From NCBI GenBank assembly GCA_004297635.1, contig SCUQ01000325.1, forward strand, positions 1 to 5,999: a stretch of 5,999 nucleotides of DNA, in the 5' to 3' direction. Shown piece by piece: positions 1 to 5,990 of this stretch. Under the pieces are notes generated by a model, which was not told the origin of the DNA, made no database searches, and saw only the letters and a program-made list of their open reading frames with translations. The stretch's first letter is position 1; the number at the start of each line of letters is the position of its first letter. The position numbers were made by a program, and so were the translations under genes. The DNA is from Rhizorhabdus sp. (lineage in GTDB: Bacteria > Pseudomonadota > Alphaproteobacteria > Sphingomonadales > Sphingomonadaceae).

Positions 1-30
1 GCGCGCGATGCCCATAAGGGCATCGCGCGC
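1..30. repeat. Perfect 13-bp inverted repeat inside the glycosyltransferase gene
   Basis: Positions 1-13 (GCGCGCGATGCCC) are the exact reverse complement of 18-30, separated by a 4-base ATAA loop. The structure is coding: on the minus strand it reads ARDALMGIAR near the end of the glycosyltransferase domain. An RNA hairpin with 13 GC-rich pairs would be very stable. No T-run follows on the plus strand, and the minus-strand 3' flank is outside the window, so terminator activity cannot be judged. Confidence 0.8.
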
Positions 31-1830
31 GGCAAACCGGTCCAGCTCCCCGGCGATCTGGGTGGCGAGATCGCTCCAGGCGCGCGGACGGAAGCCGGAG
101 ACGATCCGCGCTTCGGCGGCGGTCCGATGGTCGGCGTCCAGGATCAGCGTCTCCGCGGCACCGGTCAGTGCCTCGACCGATCCGGCCTTCGCGTAGATGG
201 CGAAATCCCCGCCGGCTTCGGGCAGGGAGGCCGCGTCGGAGATCAGCGGCACCTTGCCATAGCTCAGCGATTCGGTGACGGGCAGGCCCCAGCCTTCGTA
301 CAGGCTCGGATAGATGGTGAAGAGGCAGGTGCGGTACAGCAGCGCCAGCTCTTCATCGGACAGGCGCGACAGCATCGATACCTTGGCCGCCAGAACGTCG
401 TCCTCGGCGATACGGGCATAGATCTGGTCGTTCAGCCAGCCGCGATTGCCGACGCATACGAATTGCGGCACCGCATCGGCACCGTGGCGGCGGATCAGCT
501 CGGCCCAGGCGTCGAACGCGATCAGATGGCCCTTGCGCGATTCGATCGTCGAGACGAACAGCACGAAGCCGCCCGGCTTGAGCTTCCAGCGGTCCAGCGC
601 GCTGTCAGGAAGTTCGGCGACGCCCGGCTTGCGGAAATCGGTGTCCAACGGAATCACCGCGACATCGTCTGCATCGAGCTGATGGCCCAGGGTGGCGGCA
701 ACGGTCAGCAGGTCGCGCTTGGTGGCCTGCGAATTGACCAGGAAATGATCGGCATGGTCGAACACCCCGATCACCCAGCTGATGAAATCCTGGGTCAAAC
801 CGCGCGTGCAATGCTCGGGGGTCATGATCGGAATCATGTCGTGGACGAACGGTATATAGCGGATGCCGCGTGTCTGCTTGGCATGGCGGACATAGAGAAA
901 ATAATTCTGCAGCCACCAGCTCGTGCCGAGATTGATCAGCGACGAACCATGCGGGAAATCGAACGGGTCGGTCAGCGACAGGAACAGGCGCAGGCCGGCC
1001 ACGGCCTCGATCCATTCGGGGGCGAAACGGTCTCCGCTGGCGGTGCTGAGCTTTGCGATCGAGCGCATCCGCTCGATCGGCAGCTCCAGCCAGTCGTCGC
1101 GCCCGTCGATGAAGCAGCAAAGCCGGATTTCGCGATCGGCCTCCCGGGTCAGCGCGCCCTCGATCGTTTCGATCTGGACCCGTTGGATACCGGTCGGAAG
1201 CCGCGCATTTGCATAGTAGCTGATGAGGTCGGAGATATCGAAGACCAGCGGCGGCAACTTGCCGGTGGGCTCTGCATCGGCGCCGGAGGGGGCCATGTCC
1301 TCGGTGATCACCTTGCGGATCTGCCCCAGCAGGGGCGCTTCGCCGGCGCGGGATGGCAATCCCTCGAACAAGGTACGGAGCTGCGCGATCAGTGCAGCCC
1401 GATCCTTGTGCGCGCGCTGCGCGAGCAGCCGCAACAGCTCGTCACCCTCCTGCGGCGCCTTCTCGCCAGCATGGAGCGCCTTGAGGAAATGCAATATGGA
1501 AAGCTCGTTGCGGCCGAGCTGCTTATAGATATGCGCCATGAAGACATGCGCTTCCGCGAGTTCGGGCTTCAGCCGGACCGCTTCGGAATAGGCCTCGATC
1601 GCCTGGGCGAACGCGGACTGCTCCTTCTGGGCATGGCCGAGCTGGACCCAGATGGACACCAGCTCGGGCCGCTCCTCGACCGCGGCGCGATAGGCCGCCG
1701 CCGCCGCTGCCCAGTCCCGCCGCGCGCGGGCGGCATCGCCGCGCGCGACATGCTCCGTTGCCGTCGTCGACCCATAGGCCGGGACGATCAGCCGCCGGGC
1801 ACGCTTCAGAAAGCGTAAGCGTATGGCCAT
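1..1830 (-). CDS. TPR-containing GT4-type glycosyltransferase (C-terminus beyond window)
   Basis: This protein probably transfers a sugar from a nucleotide-sugar donor during exopolysaccharide or O-antigen assembly on the cytoplasmic side. The 610 visible codons have no stop before the left edge. Residues about 24-120 form TPR-like helices (for example WVQLGHAQKEQSAFAQAIEA at 61-80, then YSEAVRLKPE). A linker follows, then a region beginning LVFDISDLISYY (about 195-206) with TGIQRV at 213-218, an opening seen in many alphaproteobacterial group-1 glycosyltransferases. FVHDMIP is at 328-334. The GT-B C-terminal half has FVSTIESRKGH (425-435) and the E-x7-E motif with Glu512 and Glu520 in YEGWGLPVTE. 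The ATG is the first possible start after an in-frame TGA at 1858-1860 (minus strand), with no ATG, GTG or TTG between; its ribosome site is weak. FRPRAW near residues 580-585 is typical of the end of a GT4 domain, so the gene may stop soon after the edge. It is transcribed divergently from the rhamnose operon. The sugar donor and acceptor are unknown. Confidence 0.9.
   Translation of the reverse strand, partial: MAIRLRFLKRARRLIVPAYGSTTATEHVARGDAARARRDWAAAAAAYRAAVEERPELVSIWVQLGHAQKEQSAFAQAIEAYSEAVRLKPELAEAHVFMAHIYKQLGRNELSILHFLKALHAGEKAPQEGDELLRLLAQRAHKDRAALIAQLRTLFEGLPSRAGEAPLLGQIRKVITEDMAPSGADAEPTGKLPPLVFDISDLISYYANARLPTGIQRVQIETIEGALTREADREIRLCCFIDGRDDWLELPIERMRSIAKLSTASGDRFAPEWIEAVAGLRLFLSLTDPFDFPHGSSLINLGTSWWLQNYFLYVRHAKQTRGIRYIPFVHDMIPIMTPEHCTRGLTQDFISWVIGVFDHADHFLVNSQATKRDLLTVAATLGHQLDADDVAVIPLDTDFRKPGVAELPDSALDRWKLKPGGFVLFVSTIESRKGHLIAFDAWAELIRRHGADAVPQFVCVGNRGWLNDQIYARIAEDDVLAAKVSMLSRLSDEELALLYRTCLFTIYPSLYEGWGLPVTESLSYGKVPLISDAASLPEAGGDFAIYAKAGSVEALTGAAETLILDADHRTAAEARIVSGFRPRAWSDLATQIAGELDRFAARDALMGIAR
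1056..1079. repeat. Perfect 10-bp inverted repeat inside the glycosyltransferase gene
   Basis: CGATCGAGCG at 1056-1065 pairs exactly with CGCTCGATCG at 1070-1079 around a 4-base CATC loop. It codes for the stretch around PIERMRSIAK (residues 251-260) on the minus strand. It may simply follow from CGATCG-rich codon choice, since no flanking signal gives it a role. Confidence 0.6.
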
Positions 1831-1853
1831 GTCAGTGCGCCTGTGATGAGATG

Positions 1854-1872
1854 ATTGTCATCAATTGACAAT
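1854..1872. promoter_or_regulatory. Candidate operator dyad
   Basis: ATTGTCA (1854-1860) and TGACAAT (1866-1872) are perfect 7-bp inverted arms around TCAAT, giving a 19-bp site of the size bound by a dimeric regulator. It lies just upstream of the glycosyltransferase start. The right arm contains TTGACA (1865-1870), identical to the sigma-70 -35 consensus on the plus strand, but no good -10 follows at 16-18 bases. On the minus strand GATAAT (1876-1871) resembles a -10 box for the glycosyltransferase but has no clear -35. A regulatory role is inferred from symmetry and position only. Confidence 0.4.
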
Positions 1873-1888
1873 TATCCTGAAATATCAA

Positions 1889-1901
1889 TGTCATAAATGG
1901 A
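1889..1901 (+). promoter_or_regulatory. Second copy of the 13-base motif of the upstream dyad
   Basis: The 13 bases here match 11 of 13 with positions 1856-1868; both begin TGTCAT and the consensus is TGTCATMAATKGA. The two copies start 33 bases apart, close to three helical turns, which would put bound proteins on the same DNA face. This copy lacks the second dyad arm. It could be a weaker half-site for the same regulator, or chance in an AT-rich stretch. Confidence 0.3.
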
Positions 1902-1928
1902 ATGATCGCGTTCCCCAACTAGTCTTGC

Positions 1929-1950
1929 GTGGTAAAGGAGGTCTTACCGC
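1929..1950 (+). promoter_or_regulatory. Orphan Shine-Dalgarno sequence in a hairpin loop
   Basis: AAAGGAGGT at 1934-1942 matches the anti-Shine-Dalgarno almost perfectly, but no ATG, GTG or TTG lies 5-13 bases downstream. The nearest ATG (1967) opens a two-codon frame, Met-Glu-stop, and the in-frame rfbC ATG at 1980 is about 37 bases away. GTGGTAA (1929-1935) can pair with TTACCGC (1944-1950), one pair being U-G, leaving AGGAGGTC as an exposed loop. It could be a relic start site, a standby site, or coincidence. Confidence 0.35.
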
Positions 1951-1966
1951 ACCGCAATATCCGGCT

Positions 1967-1981
1967 ATGGAATAATTCCAT
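1967..1981 (+). promoter_or_regulatory. Palindrome carrying a candidate extended -10 for rfbC
   Basis: ATGGAATAATTCCAT is a perfect palindrome with 7-bp arms around a central A. Inside it, TGG followed by AATAAT (1971-1976) fits an extended -10 element (TGn plus 5 of 6 bases of TATAAT). No convincing -35 is seen. A transcript from here would begin near 1983, about 78 bases ahead of the favoured rfbC start. The ATGGAAT half-site also occurs at 1897-1903. Promoter and operator functions are inferred. Confidence 0.35.
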
Positions 1982-2049
1982 GGGCCTATTGTTCCGCATT
2001 GGGTCTGGACATAGCGTTTCGGGGCGGCATAGCGCTGACGAACCAGATC

Positions 2050-2063
2050 GGGAGCCATTCTTG
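2050..2063 (+). promoter_or_regulatory. Ribosome-binding site and TTG start of rfbC
   Basis: GGGAG at 2050-2054 is followed after 6 bases by TTG 2061-2063. This is the only in-frame candidate start with a well-spaced purine-rich site: GTG 1929 has none and ATG 1980 has only GGAA. It yields a family-length protein beginning [13 protein letters not shown]. Confidence 0.5.
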
Positions 2064-2627
2064 CCGGTAAAGCTTATCCATACGCGCCGCTTCGGGGACG
2101 ACCGCGGCTGGTTCGCCGAAACCTATCAGCAGCCGCGCTGGGCAGAGCAGGGGGTAGCGGAAGCCTTCGTCCAGGATAATCACAGCTTTTCGCGGCAGGC
2201 CGGTACGATCCGGGGCATCCATTTTCAGGCGCCGCCGCATGCCCAGGCCAAGCTGGTTCGCTGCTCGCGGGGCCGCATCCTGGACTATGCGGTCGATCTG
2301 CGTGCCGGCTCGCCGAGCTATGGACGGCATGTCGTGGCGGAGCTGTCCGCCGACAATGGCGATCAGCTCTATATCCCGATCGGCTTCGGCCATGCCTTCG
2401 TCACGCTCGAGCCCGATACCGAGGTCCAGTATAAGGTGTCGGATGTCTATGCGCCGGAGACGGACGGCGGGATACGCTGGGACTGCCCCACCATAGCCAT
2501 CGACTGGCCGCTGCCGTCGAGCGGGGCCGTGCTGTCGGCCAAGGACGAGGCATTGCCGTGGCTCGCCGGCTGGACTAGCCCTTTTGCCTATGACGGGCGG
2601 CCACTGCTGCCGCTGGATGTGGAGTAG
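2061..2627 (+). CDS. rfbC: dTDP-4-dehydrorhamnose 3,5-epimerase (RmlC)
   Basis: This cytoplasmic cupin enzyme converts dTDP-4-keto-6-deoxy-D-glucose to dTDP-4-keto-L-rhamnose, the third step of dTDP-L-rhamnose synthesis. Numbered from the TTG at 2061, the family signatures are RFGDDRGWF (10-18), QDNHS (38-42), GTIRGIHFQ (48-56) with the likely catalytic base His54, Lys64, GFGHAF (108-113), and [18 protein letters not shown] (124-141) with the conserved Tyr130. The start is uncertain. The frame is open from GTG 1929 (232 codons) and ATG 1980 (215 codons), but the TTG gives 188 residues, close to the usual 180-190, and has a GGGAG ribosome site 6 bases upstream. The extra N-terminal residues of the longer versions have no counterpart in the family as I know it. 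It is the first gene of the operon; its stop is 2 bases before rfbB. Confidence 0.93.
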   Translation: MPVKLIHTRRFGDDRGWFAETYQQPRWAEQGVAEAFVQDNHSFSRQAGTIRGIHFQAPPHAQAKLVRCSRGRILDYAVDLRAGSPSYGRHVVAELSADNGDQLYIPIGFGHAFVTLEPDTEVQYKVSDVYAPETDGGIRWDCPTIAIDWPLPSSGAVLSAKDEALPWLAGWTSPFAYDGRPLLPLDVE

Positions 2628-2629
2628 AG

Positions 2630-3688
2630 ATGCGTATCCTGGTCACCGGCGGGGCCGGCTTCATCGGCTCCGCGCTGGTCCGGCACCTGATCGGGGAAAC
2701 CGCGCATGAGGTGCTCAACCTCGACAAGCTCACCTATGCCGGGGTGCTCAGCTCGCTCGATCCTGTCGGTAACAGCCCGCGCCACCGGTTCGTGCGGGGT
2801 GATATCTGCGATGCGGGGCTGGTCGGGCGGCTGCTTGCCGAATATCAGCCGGACGTGATCGCGCACCTCGCTGCGGAGAGCCATGTCGATCGCTCGATCG
2901 ACGGCCCGGACGCCTTCATCCAGACCAATATCGTCGGTACATACACGATGCTGGCGGAGGCGTTGCGCTACTGGCAGTCGCTGGAGGGCGACCGCAGGTC
3001 GGGGTTCCGCTTCCACCATATCTCGACCGACGAGGTGTTCGGCTCGCTCGGGGACGAAGGGCTGTTCACAGAGGCGACGCCCTATGATCCGCGATCGCCT
3101 TATTCCGCGTCGAAGGCCGGGTCGGACCATCTCGTCCGCGCCTGGGGCCACACCTATGGCTTGCCGGTGCTCGTCACCAACTGCTCGAACAATTACGGCC
3201 CTTATCATTTCCCCGAAAAGCTCATCCCGCTGATCATCATCCGCGCGCTCGGGGGGGAGAAGCTGCCGGTCTATGGCGACGGATCGAACGTCCGAGACTG
3301 GTTGTTCGTCGAGGATCATGCCCGCGCGCTGCGTGCCGTGTTCGAGCGCGGGGTACCGGGTGAGACCTATAATGTCGGCGGCAATGCCGAACGGAAGAAT
3401 ATCGAAGTCGTGCGGGCTATCTGCGCGACGCTCGACCGGCTCAGCCCGCGCGCGGACGGGCGGCCCTATGCCGATCAGATCAGCTTTGTCACCGACCGGC
3501 CGGGGCATGACCAGCGCTATGCGATCGACGCGGCGAAGATAAAGGCCGAGCTGGGCTGGGCGCCGCAAATCGGTTTCGAGGAGGGGATCGCACGAACGGT
3601 GCGCTGGTACCTCGACAATCGCGCCTGGTGGGGGGACATCCTCGCCGGGCGATACGACACCGGCCGGCTCGGGCTCGCCAAGGCGTGA
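2630..3688 (+). CDS. rfbB: dTDP-glucose 4,6-dehydratase (RmlB)
   Basis: This NAD-dependent extended short-chain dehydrogenase converts dTDP-D-glucose to dTDP-4-keto-6-deoxy-D-glucose, step two of the pathway. The 352 residues match the usual 340-360. The N-terminal Rossmann motif is GGAGFIG (7-13). The catalytic region shows [13 protein letters not shown] (81-93), STDEVFG (132-138) with the Thr133-Asp134-Glu135 triad typical of 4,6-dehydratases, and YSASK (158-162) with Tyr158 and Lys162. [18 protein letters not shown] (183-200) and [11 protein letters not shown] (220-230) are also characteristic. The ATG follows the rfbC stop by 2 bases, with GGAG at 2621-2624 placed 5 bases upstream. The 3' end overlaps the rfbD start by 4 bases. 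All key residues are present. Confidence 0.98.
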   Translation: MRILVTGGAGFIGSALVRHLIGETAHEVLNLDKLTYAGVLSSLDPVGNSPRHRFVRGDICDAGLVGRLLAEYQPDVIAHLAAESHVDRSIDGPDAFIQTNIVGTYTMLAEALRYWQSLEGDRRSGFRFHHISTDEVFGSLGDEGLFTEATPYDPRSPYSASKAGSDHLVRAWGHTYGLPVLVTNCSNNYGPYHFPEKLIPLIIIRALGGEKLPVYGDGSNVRDWLFVEDHARALRAVFERGVPGETYNVGGNAERKNIEVVRAICATLDRLSPRADGRPYADQISFVTDRPGHDQRYAIDAAKIKAELGWAPQIGFEEGIARTVRWYLDNRAWWGDILAGRYDTGRLGLAKA

Positions 3689-4575
3689 CGCGCAACATCC
3701 TCGTCACGGGCGGGCAGGGGCAGATCGGCCTCGAACTGGCCCGGCAGGCCTGGCCAGAGGGTGTATCGATAGCATGCCCGCCGCGTGCCGAGCTGGATAT
3801 CGCTTCGCAGGCCAGCCTCGCCACCTATCTGCGCGGGCGGAGCTTCGATGCGATCATCAACTGCGCAGCCTATACGGCGGTCGACAGGGCCGAGGAGGAT
3901 CGCGAGCTCGCTTTCCTCGTCAATGGCGAGGCGCCCGGCTGGCTCGCCGACACAGGCATCCCGCTGGTCCACGTGTCGACCGACTATGTCTTCGACGGCA
4001 GCAAGGCCGGCTATTATGGCGAGCGCGATCCGGTCGCTCCGCTCGGTGCCTATGGCGCATCCAAGCTGGAGGGCGAGCGCGCCGTCGGCGCGGGCCAATC
4101 ACGCTCGGTGGTCCTGCGCACAGCCTGGGTGGTTTCGGCGCATCGACAGAATTTCCTCAGGACCATGTTGCGGGCCGGGGCGGGCAGTCCGAAGCTTCGC
4201 GTCGTCGACGATCAGCGCGGCTGCCCGACCTCGGCCGCCGATATCGCAGCCGCGTTGCGCGTCATCGGCCTTCGGTTGATCGAGGATCGGGACGCACCGC
4301 TCGGTCTCTATCATTTCGTCAACGCGGGTGAGGCGACTTGGTGCGGGCTGGCGCGCGAAATATTTGCGCTGAGCAGCGCTGCCGGCGGCCCCGCGCCCGA
4401 GGTGGAGGCGATCACGACCGCCGATTATCCCACGCCGGCGAAGCGGCCCGCCAATTCACGGCTCTCGACGGACAAGATCACGTCGGACTATGGGATACAT
4501 CCGCGGGACTGGCGGGCGGCCATCCGCGACATTATCGACGAGCTGGTGGGGCCGGTGCCCCAAACGGGGGCATGA
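3685..4575 (+). CDS. rfbD: dTDP-4-dehydrorhamnose reductase (RmlD)
   Basis: This NAD(P)H-dependent short-chain reductase reduces dTDP-4-keto-L-rhamnose to dTDP-L-rhamnose, the final step. Starting at GTG 3685 it has 296 residues, matching the usual 280-300. Motifs are the nucleotide-binding GGQGQIG (9-15), [12 protein letters not shown] (59-70), VSTDYVFDG (97-105), YGASK (123-127) with Tyr123 and Lys127, and RPANSRL (254-260), a C-terminal family signature. The GTG overlaps the rfbB TGA as GTGA, pointing to translational coupling; no strong separate ribosome site is present. An upstream in-frame GTG at 3628 would add 19 residues of no family character within rfbB and is rejected. The stop is 4 bases before rfbA. 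Confidence 0.96.
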   Translation: MTRNILVTGGQGQIGLELARQAWPEGVSIACPPRAELDIASQASLATYLRGRSFDAIINCAAYTAVDRAEEDRELAFLVNGEAPGWLADTGIPLVHVSTDYVFDGSKAGYYGERDPVAPLGAYGASKLEGERAVGAGQSRSVVLRTAWVVSAHRQNFLRTMLRAGAGSPKLRVVDDQRGCPTSAADIAAALRVIGLRLIEDRDAPLGLYHFVNAGEATWCGLAREIFALSSAAGGPAPEVEAITTADYPTPAKRPANSRLSTDKITSDYGIHPRDWRAAIRDIIDELVGPVPQTGA

Positions 4576-4579
4576 ACGA

Positions 4580-5449
4580 GTGAAGGGCATCATCCTGGCC
4601 GGCGGCGCGGGCACGCGACTTCATCCGATGACGATGGTGACTTCGAAGCAGCTGCTCCCGATCTACGACAAGCCGATGATCTATTATCCGCTGTCCACTC
4701 TGATGCTCGCCGGCATCAGGGAAGTGCTGCTGATCTCGACGCCGCGGGACACGCCGGCCTTCCAGGCGCTGCTGGGCGATGGCCGCCAGTGGGGAATGGA
4801 GATCAGCTATGCGGTCCAGCCGAGCCCCGACGGTCTCGCCCAGGCCTATGTGATCGGCGCCGGTTTCGTCGGTGGGGAGCGCTCCGCGCTGATCCTGGGC
4901 GACAACATCTATTATGGCCATGGCGCGACCGACCTGTTCAAGGCGGCGGTCGGGCGCGAGTCGGGGGCGACGGTCTTCGCCTATCATGTCACCGATCCCG
5001 AGCGGTACGGCGTGGTCGAGTTCGACGCCGGGATGCGCGCCGTCTCGATCGAGGAGAAGCCGGAAAAGCCGCGCTCCAACTGGGCGGTGACGGGTCTCTA
5101 TTTCTATGACGCCGACGTGGTCGACATCGCCCGTGACCTCAAGCCGTCTGCACGCGGCGAACTGGAGATCACGGACGTCAACAAGGCCTATCTCGCTGCG
5201 GGTAAGCTCTCGGTCGAGCTGATGGGCCGCGGCTATGCCTGGCTCGACACCGGTACGCCCGACAGCCTGATCGAGGCAGCCGAGTTCGTCCGTACGCTGG
5301 AGAAGCGGCAGGGCTTCAAGATCGCCTGTGTCGAGGAAATCGCCCATGGCCAGGGCTTCATCGACTCCGCCCAGCTCGAACGTCTCGCCGATGGCTTCGG
5401 CAAAAGCGCCTATGGCACCTATCTCCGCAACATTCTATCGAGGCGCTGA
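4580..5449 (+). CDS. rfbA: Glucose-1-phosphate thymidylyltransferase (RmlA)
   Basis: This enzyme makes dTDP-D-glucose and pyrophosphate from dTTP and glucose-1-phosphate, committing glucose to the rhamnose pathway; family members are usually inhibited by dTDP-L-rhamnose. From GTG 4580 it has 289 residues, the normal length. Motifs are [16 protein letters not shown] (1-16) with the nucleotide-binding [25 protein letters not shown] (22-39), [10 protein letters not shown] (80-89), LGDNIYYG (106-113) with the metal-binding Asp108, EEKP (158-161), and [12 protein letters not shown] (219-230) with Asp223. The start is chosen because MKGIILAGG is the canonical N-terminus; the earlier in-frame ATG at 4490 lies inside rfbD and would add unrelated residues. 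A G-run at 4566-4570 may serve as the ribosome site. The stop overlaps the next start as TGATG. Confidence 0.97.
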   Translation: MKGIILAGGAGTRLHPMTMVTSKQLLPIYDKPMIYYPLSTLMLAGIREVLLISTPRDTPAFQALLGDGRQWGMEISYAVQPSPDGLAQAYVIGAGFVGGERSALILGDNIYYGHGATDLFKAAVGRESGATVFAYHVTDPERYGVVEFDAGMRAVSIEEKPEKPRSNWAVTGLYFYDADVVDIARDLKPSARGELEITDVNKAYLAAGKLSVELMGRGYAWLDTGTPDSLIEAAEFVRTLEKRQGFKIACVEEIAHGQGFIDSAQLERLADGFGKSAYGTYLRNILSRR

Positions 5450-5946
5450 TGCAGAATGCACGTCATATCGCCGCCGGTCTCAGTGATTCGGACATGCTCT
5501 GGCTTCTGTCGGTCGGCAAGCTTCGCCGGCTCGCAGCGGGCGACAGGCTCGTGGCCGCCGGAAAGCCGGTCAACGACCTCTTTTTCGTCACCAGCGGCCT
5601 CCTCGGCGTCGTGCTGGAAGATGGCAAGCGTGTGGCACAGCTGCACAAGGGCGATGTCGTGGGCGAGATGTCTTTCGTCGAGCGCCATCCGCCGCAGGTG
5701 TCCGTTATTGCCGAGGATGCGGCCGAAATATTGTGCATCCCCCGCAAGCTGATCCTTGAGCGTTTCGAGCAGGAGCCCGTGTTCGCCGCGCGTTTCTATC
5801 GTGCGCTGGGCGTGTTCCTGTCGGAACGTCTGCGCGAAACCACGGCCGTGGTGAAGGCGGCGAACGAGGAGGAGATGCGCAAGGATAAGGCTGACAAGGC
5901 TGCCCGCGCGCGCTTCACCCGGCTGTTCAGCCGATCGGGACCATAA
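5449..5946 (+). CDS. Small cyclic-nucleotide-binding-domain (cNMP/CRP-fold) protein without DNA-binding domain
   Basis: The 165-residue protein looks like the effector domain of the CRP/FNR family without the helix-turn-helix. Residues about 9-100 follow the cNMP jelly roll: LRRLAAGDRLVAAGKPVNDLFFVTSGLLGVV (25-55), then GDVVGEMSFVERHPPQVSVIAED (68-90). Gly72-Glu73 of the binding cassette is kept, but the place of the conserved Arg-Ser/Thr that holds the cyclic phosphate is occupied by Gln83-Val84, so ordinary cAMP binding is doubtful. Residues about 101-165 look helical and highly charged (EEEMRKDKADKAARARF, 140-156), too short and unlike a winged helix. No signal peptide or membrane segment is seen. 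The ATG overlaps the rfbA stop by one base, tying its synthesis to the rhamnose enzymes. A sensor or regulatory partner for polysaccharide synthesis is inferred, not shown. Confidence 0.88.
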   Translation: MQNARHIAAGLSDSDMLWLLSVGKLRRLAAGDRLVAAGKPVNDLFFVTSGLLGVVLEDGKRVAQLHKGDVVGEMSFVERHPPQVSVIAEDAAEILCIPRKLILERFEQEPVFAARFYRALGVFLSERLRETTAVVKAANEEEMRKDKADKAARARFTRLFSRSGP

Positions 5947-5955
5947 GGACCGCAC

Positions 5956-5990
5956 AAGCCCCGCCCCATACGCCGCAGCGACGGGGTTTT
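5956..5990 (+). terminator. Rho-independent terminator of the rhamnose operon
   Basis: AAGCCCCG (5956-5963) pairs with CGGGGTTT (5982-5989), 8 pairs with one G-U, and the T-run TTTT (5987-5990) follows the GC part. The 18-base loop can form a short inner CGC/GCG stem (5971-5973 with 5978-5980). It starts 10 bases after the last stop codon. The T-run is short, so efficiency may be moderate. Confidence 0.7.

Larger units (their letters stand above)
1831..2060. other. Divergent intergenic control region
   Basis: About 230 bases separate the glycosyltransferase start from the favoured rfbC start. The part from about 1850 to 1910 is conspicuously AT-rich beside its GC-rich neighbours, as expected for promoters. 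It holds a TGACAAT dyad, a repeated 13-mer, three ATGGAAT half-sites, an orphan ribosome-binding sequence in a hairpin loop, and a CATAGCG direct repeat. The frame of rfbC stays open back to a GTG at 1929, so the right-hand part could be coding if an upstream start is used; this is judged less likely. No RNA gene or riboswitch was recognised. Confidence 0.7.

Noticed and set aside
127..1818. 563-codon plus-strand open frame
   Set aside because: It lies in exact codon register opposite the glycosyltransferase. A stop there would need TTA, CTA or TCA on the real strand, which are rare in such GC-rich genes, so long open shadows are expected. The translation shows no recognisable domain, while the minus strand gives a coherent TPR-GT4 protein.
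1967..1975. Two-codon frame ATG-GAA-TAA as a leader minigene
   Set aside because: Its distance from the strong ribosome site (24 bases) is too great, and the bases are better explained by the palindrome.
2885..2902. GTCGATCG-CT-CGATCGAC dyad inside rfbB
   Set aside because: It encodes the family-conserved HVDRSID stretch with common GC-rich codons, so protein constraint explains it.
2588..3568. 326-codon minus-strand frame opposite rfbB
   Set aside because: It is in codon register with rfbB and has an Arg/Asp-rich shadow composition without motifs. The same reasoning covers the minus-strand frames opposite rfbA (4532-5347) and the cNMP gene (5419-5955).
3628..3684. Upstream GTG start for rfbD
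   Set aside because: It would add 19 residues before [12 protein letters not shown] inside rfbB with no family support; the GTGA overlap at 3685 is the natural start.
4490..4579. Upstream ATG start for rfbA
   Set aside because: It lies within rfbD and adds 30 residues ahead of the canonical MKGIILAGG start.
5449..5946. Calling the last gene a CRP/FNR transcription regulator
   Set aside because: The protein ends about 65 residues after the cNMP domain, and that tail is charged and helical without a winged-helix pattern, so DNA binding is not supported.
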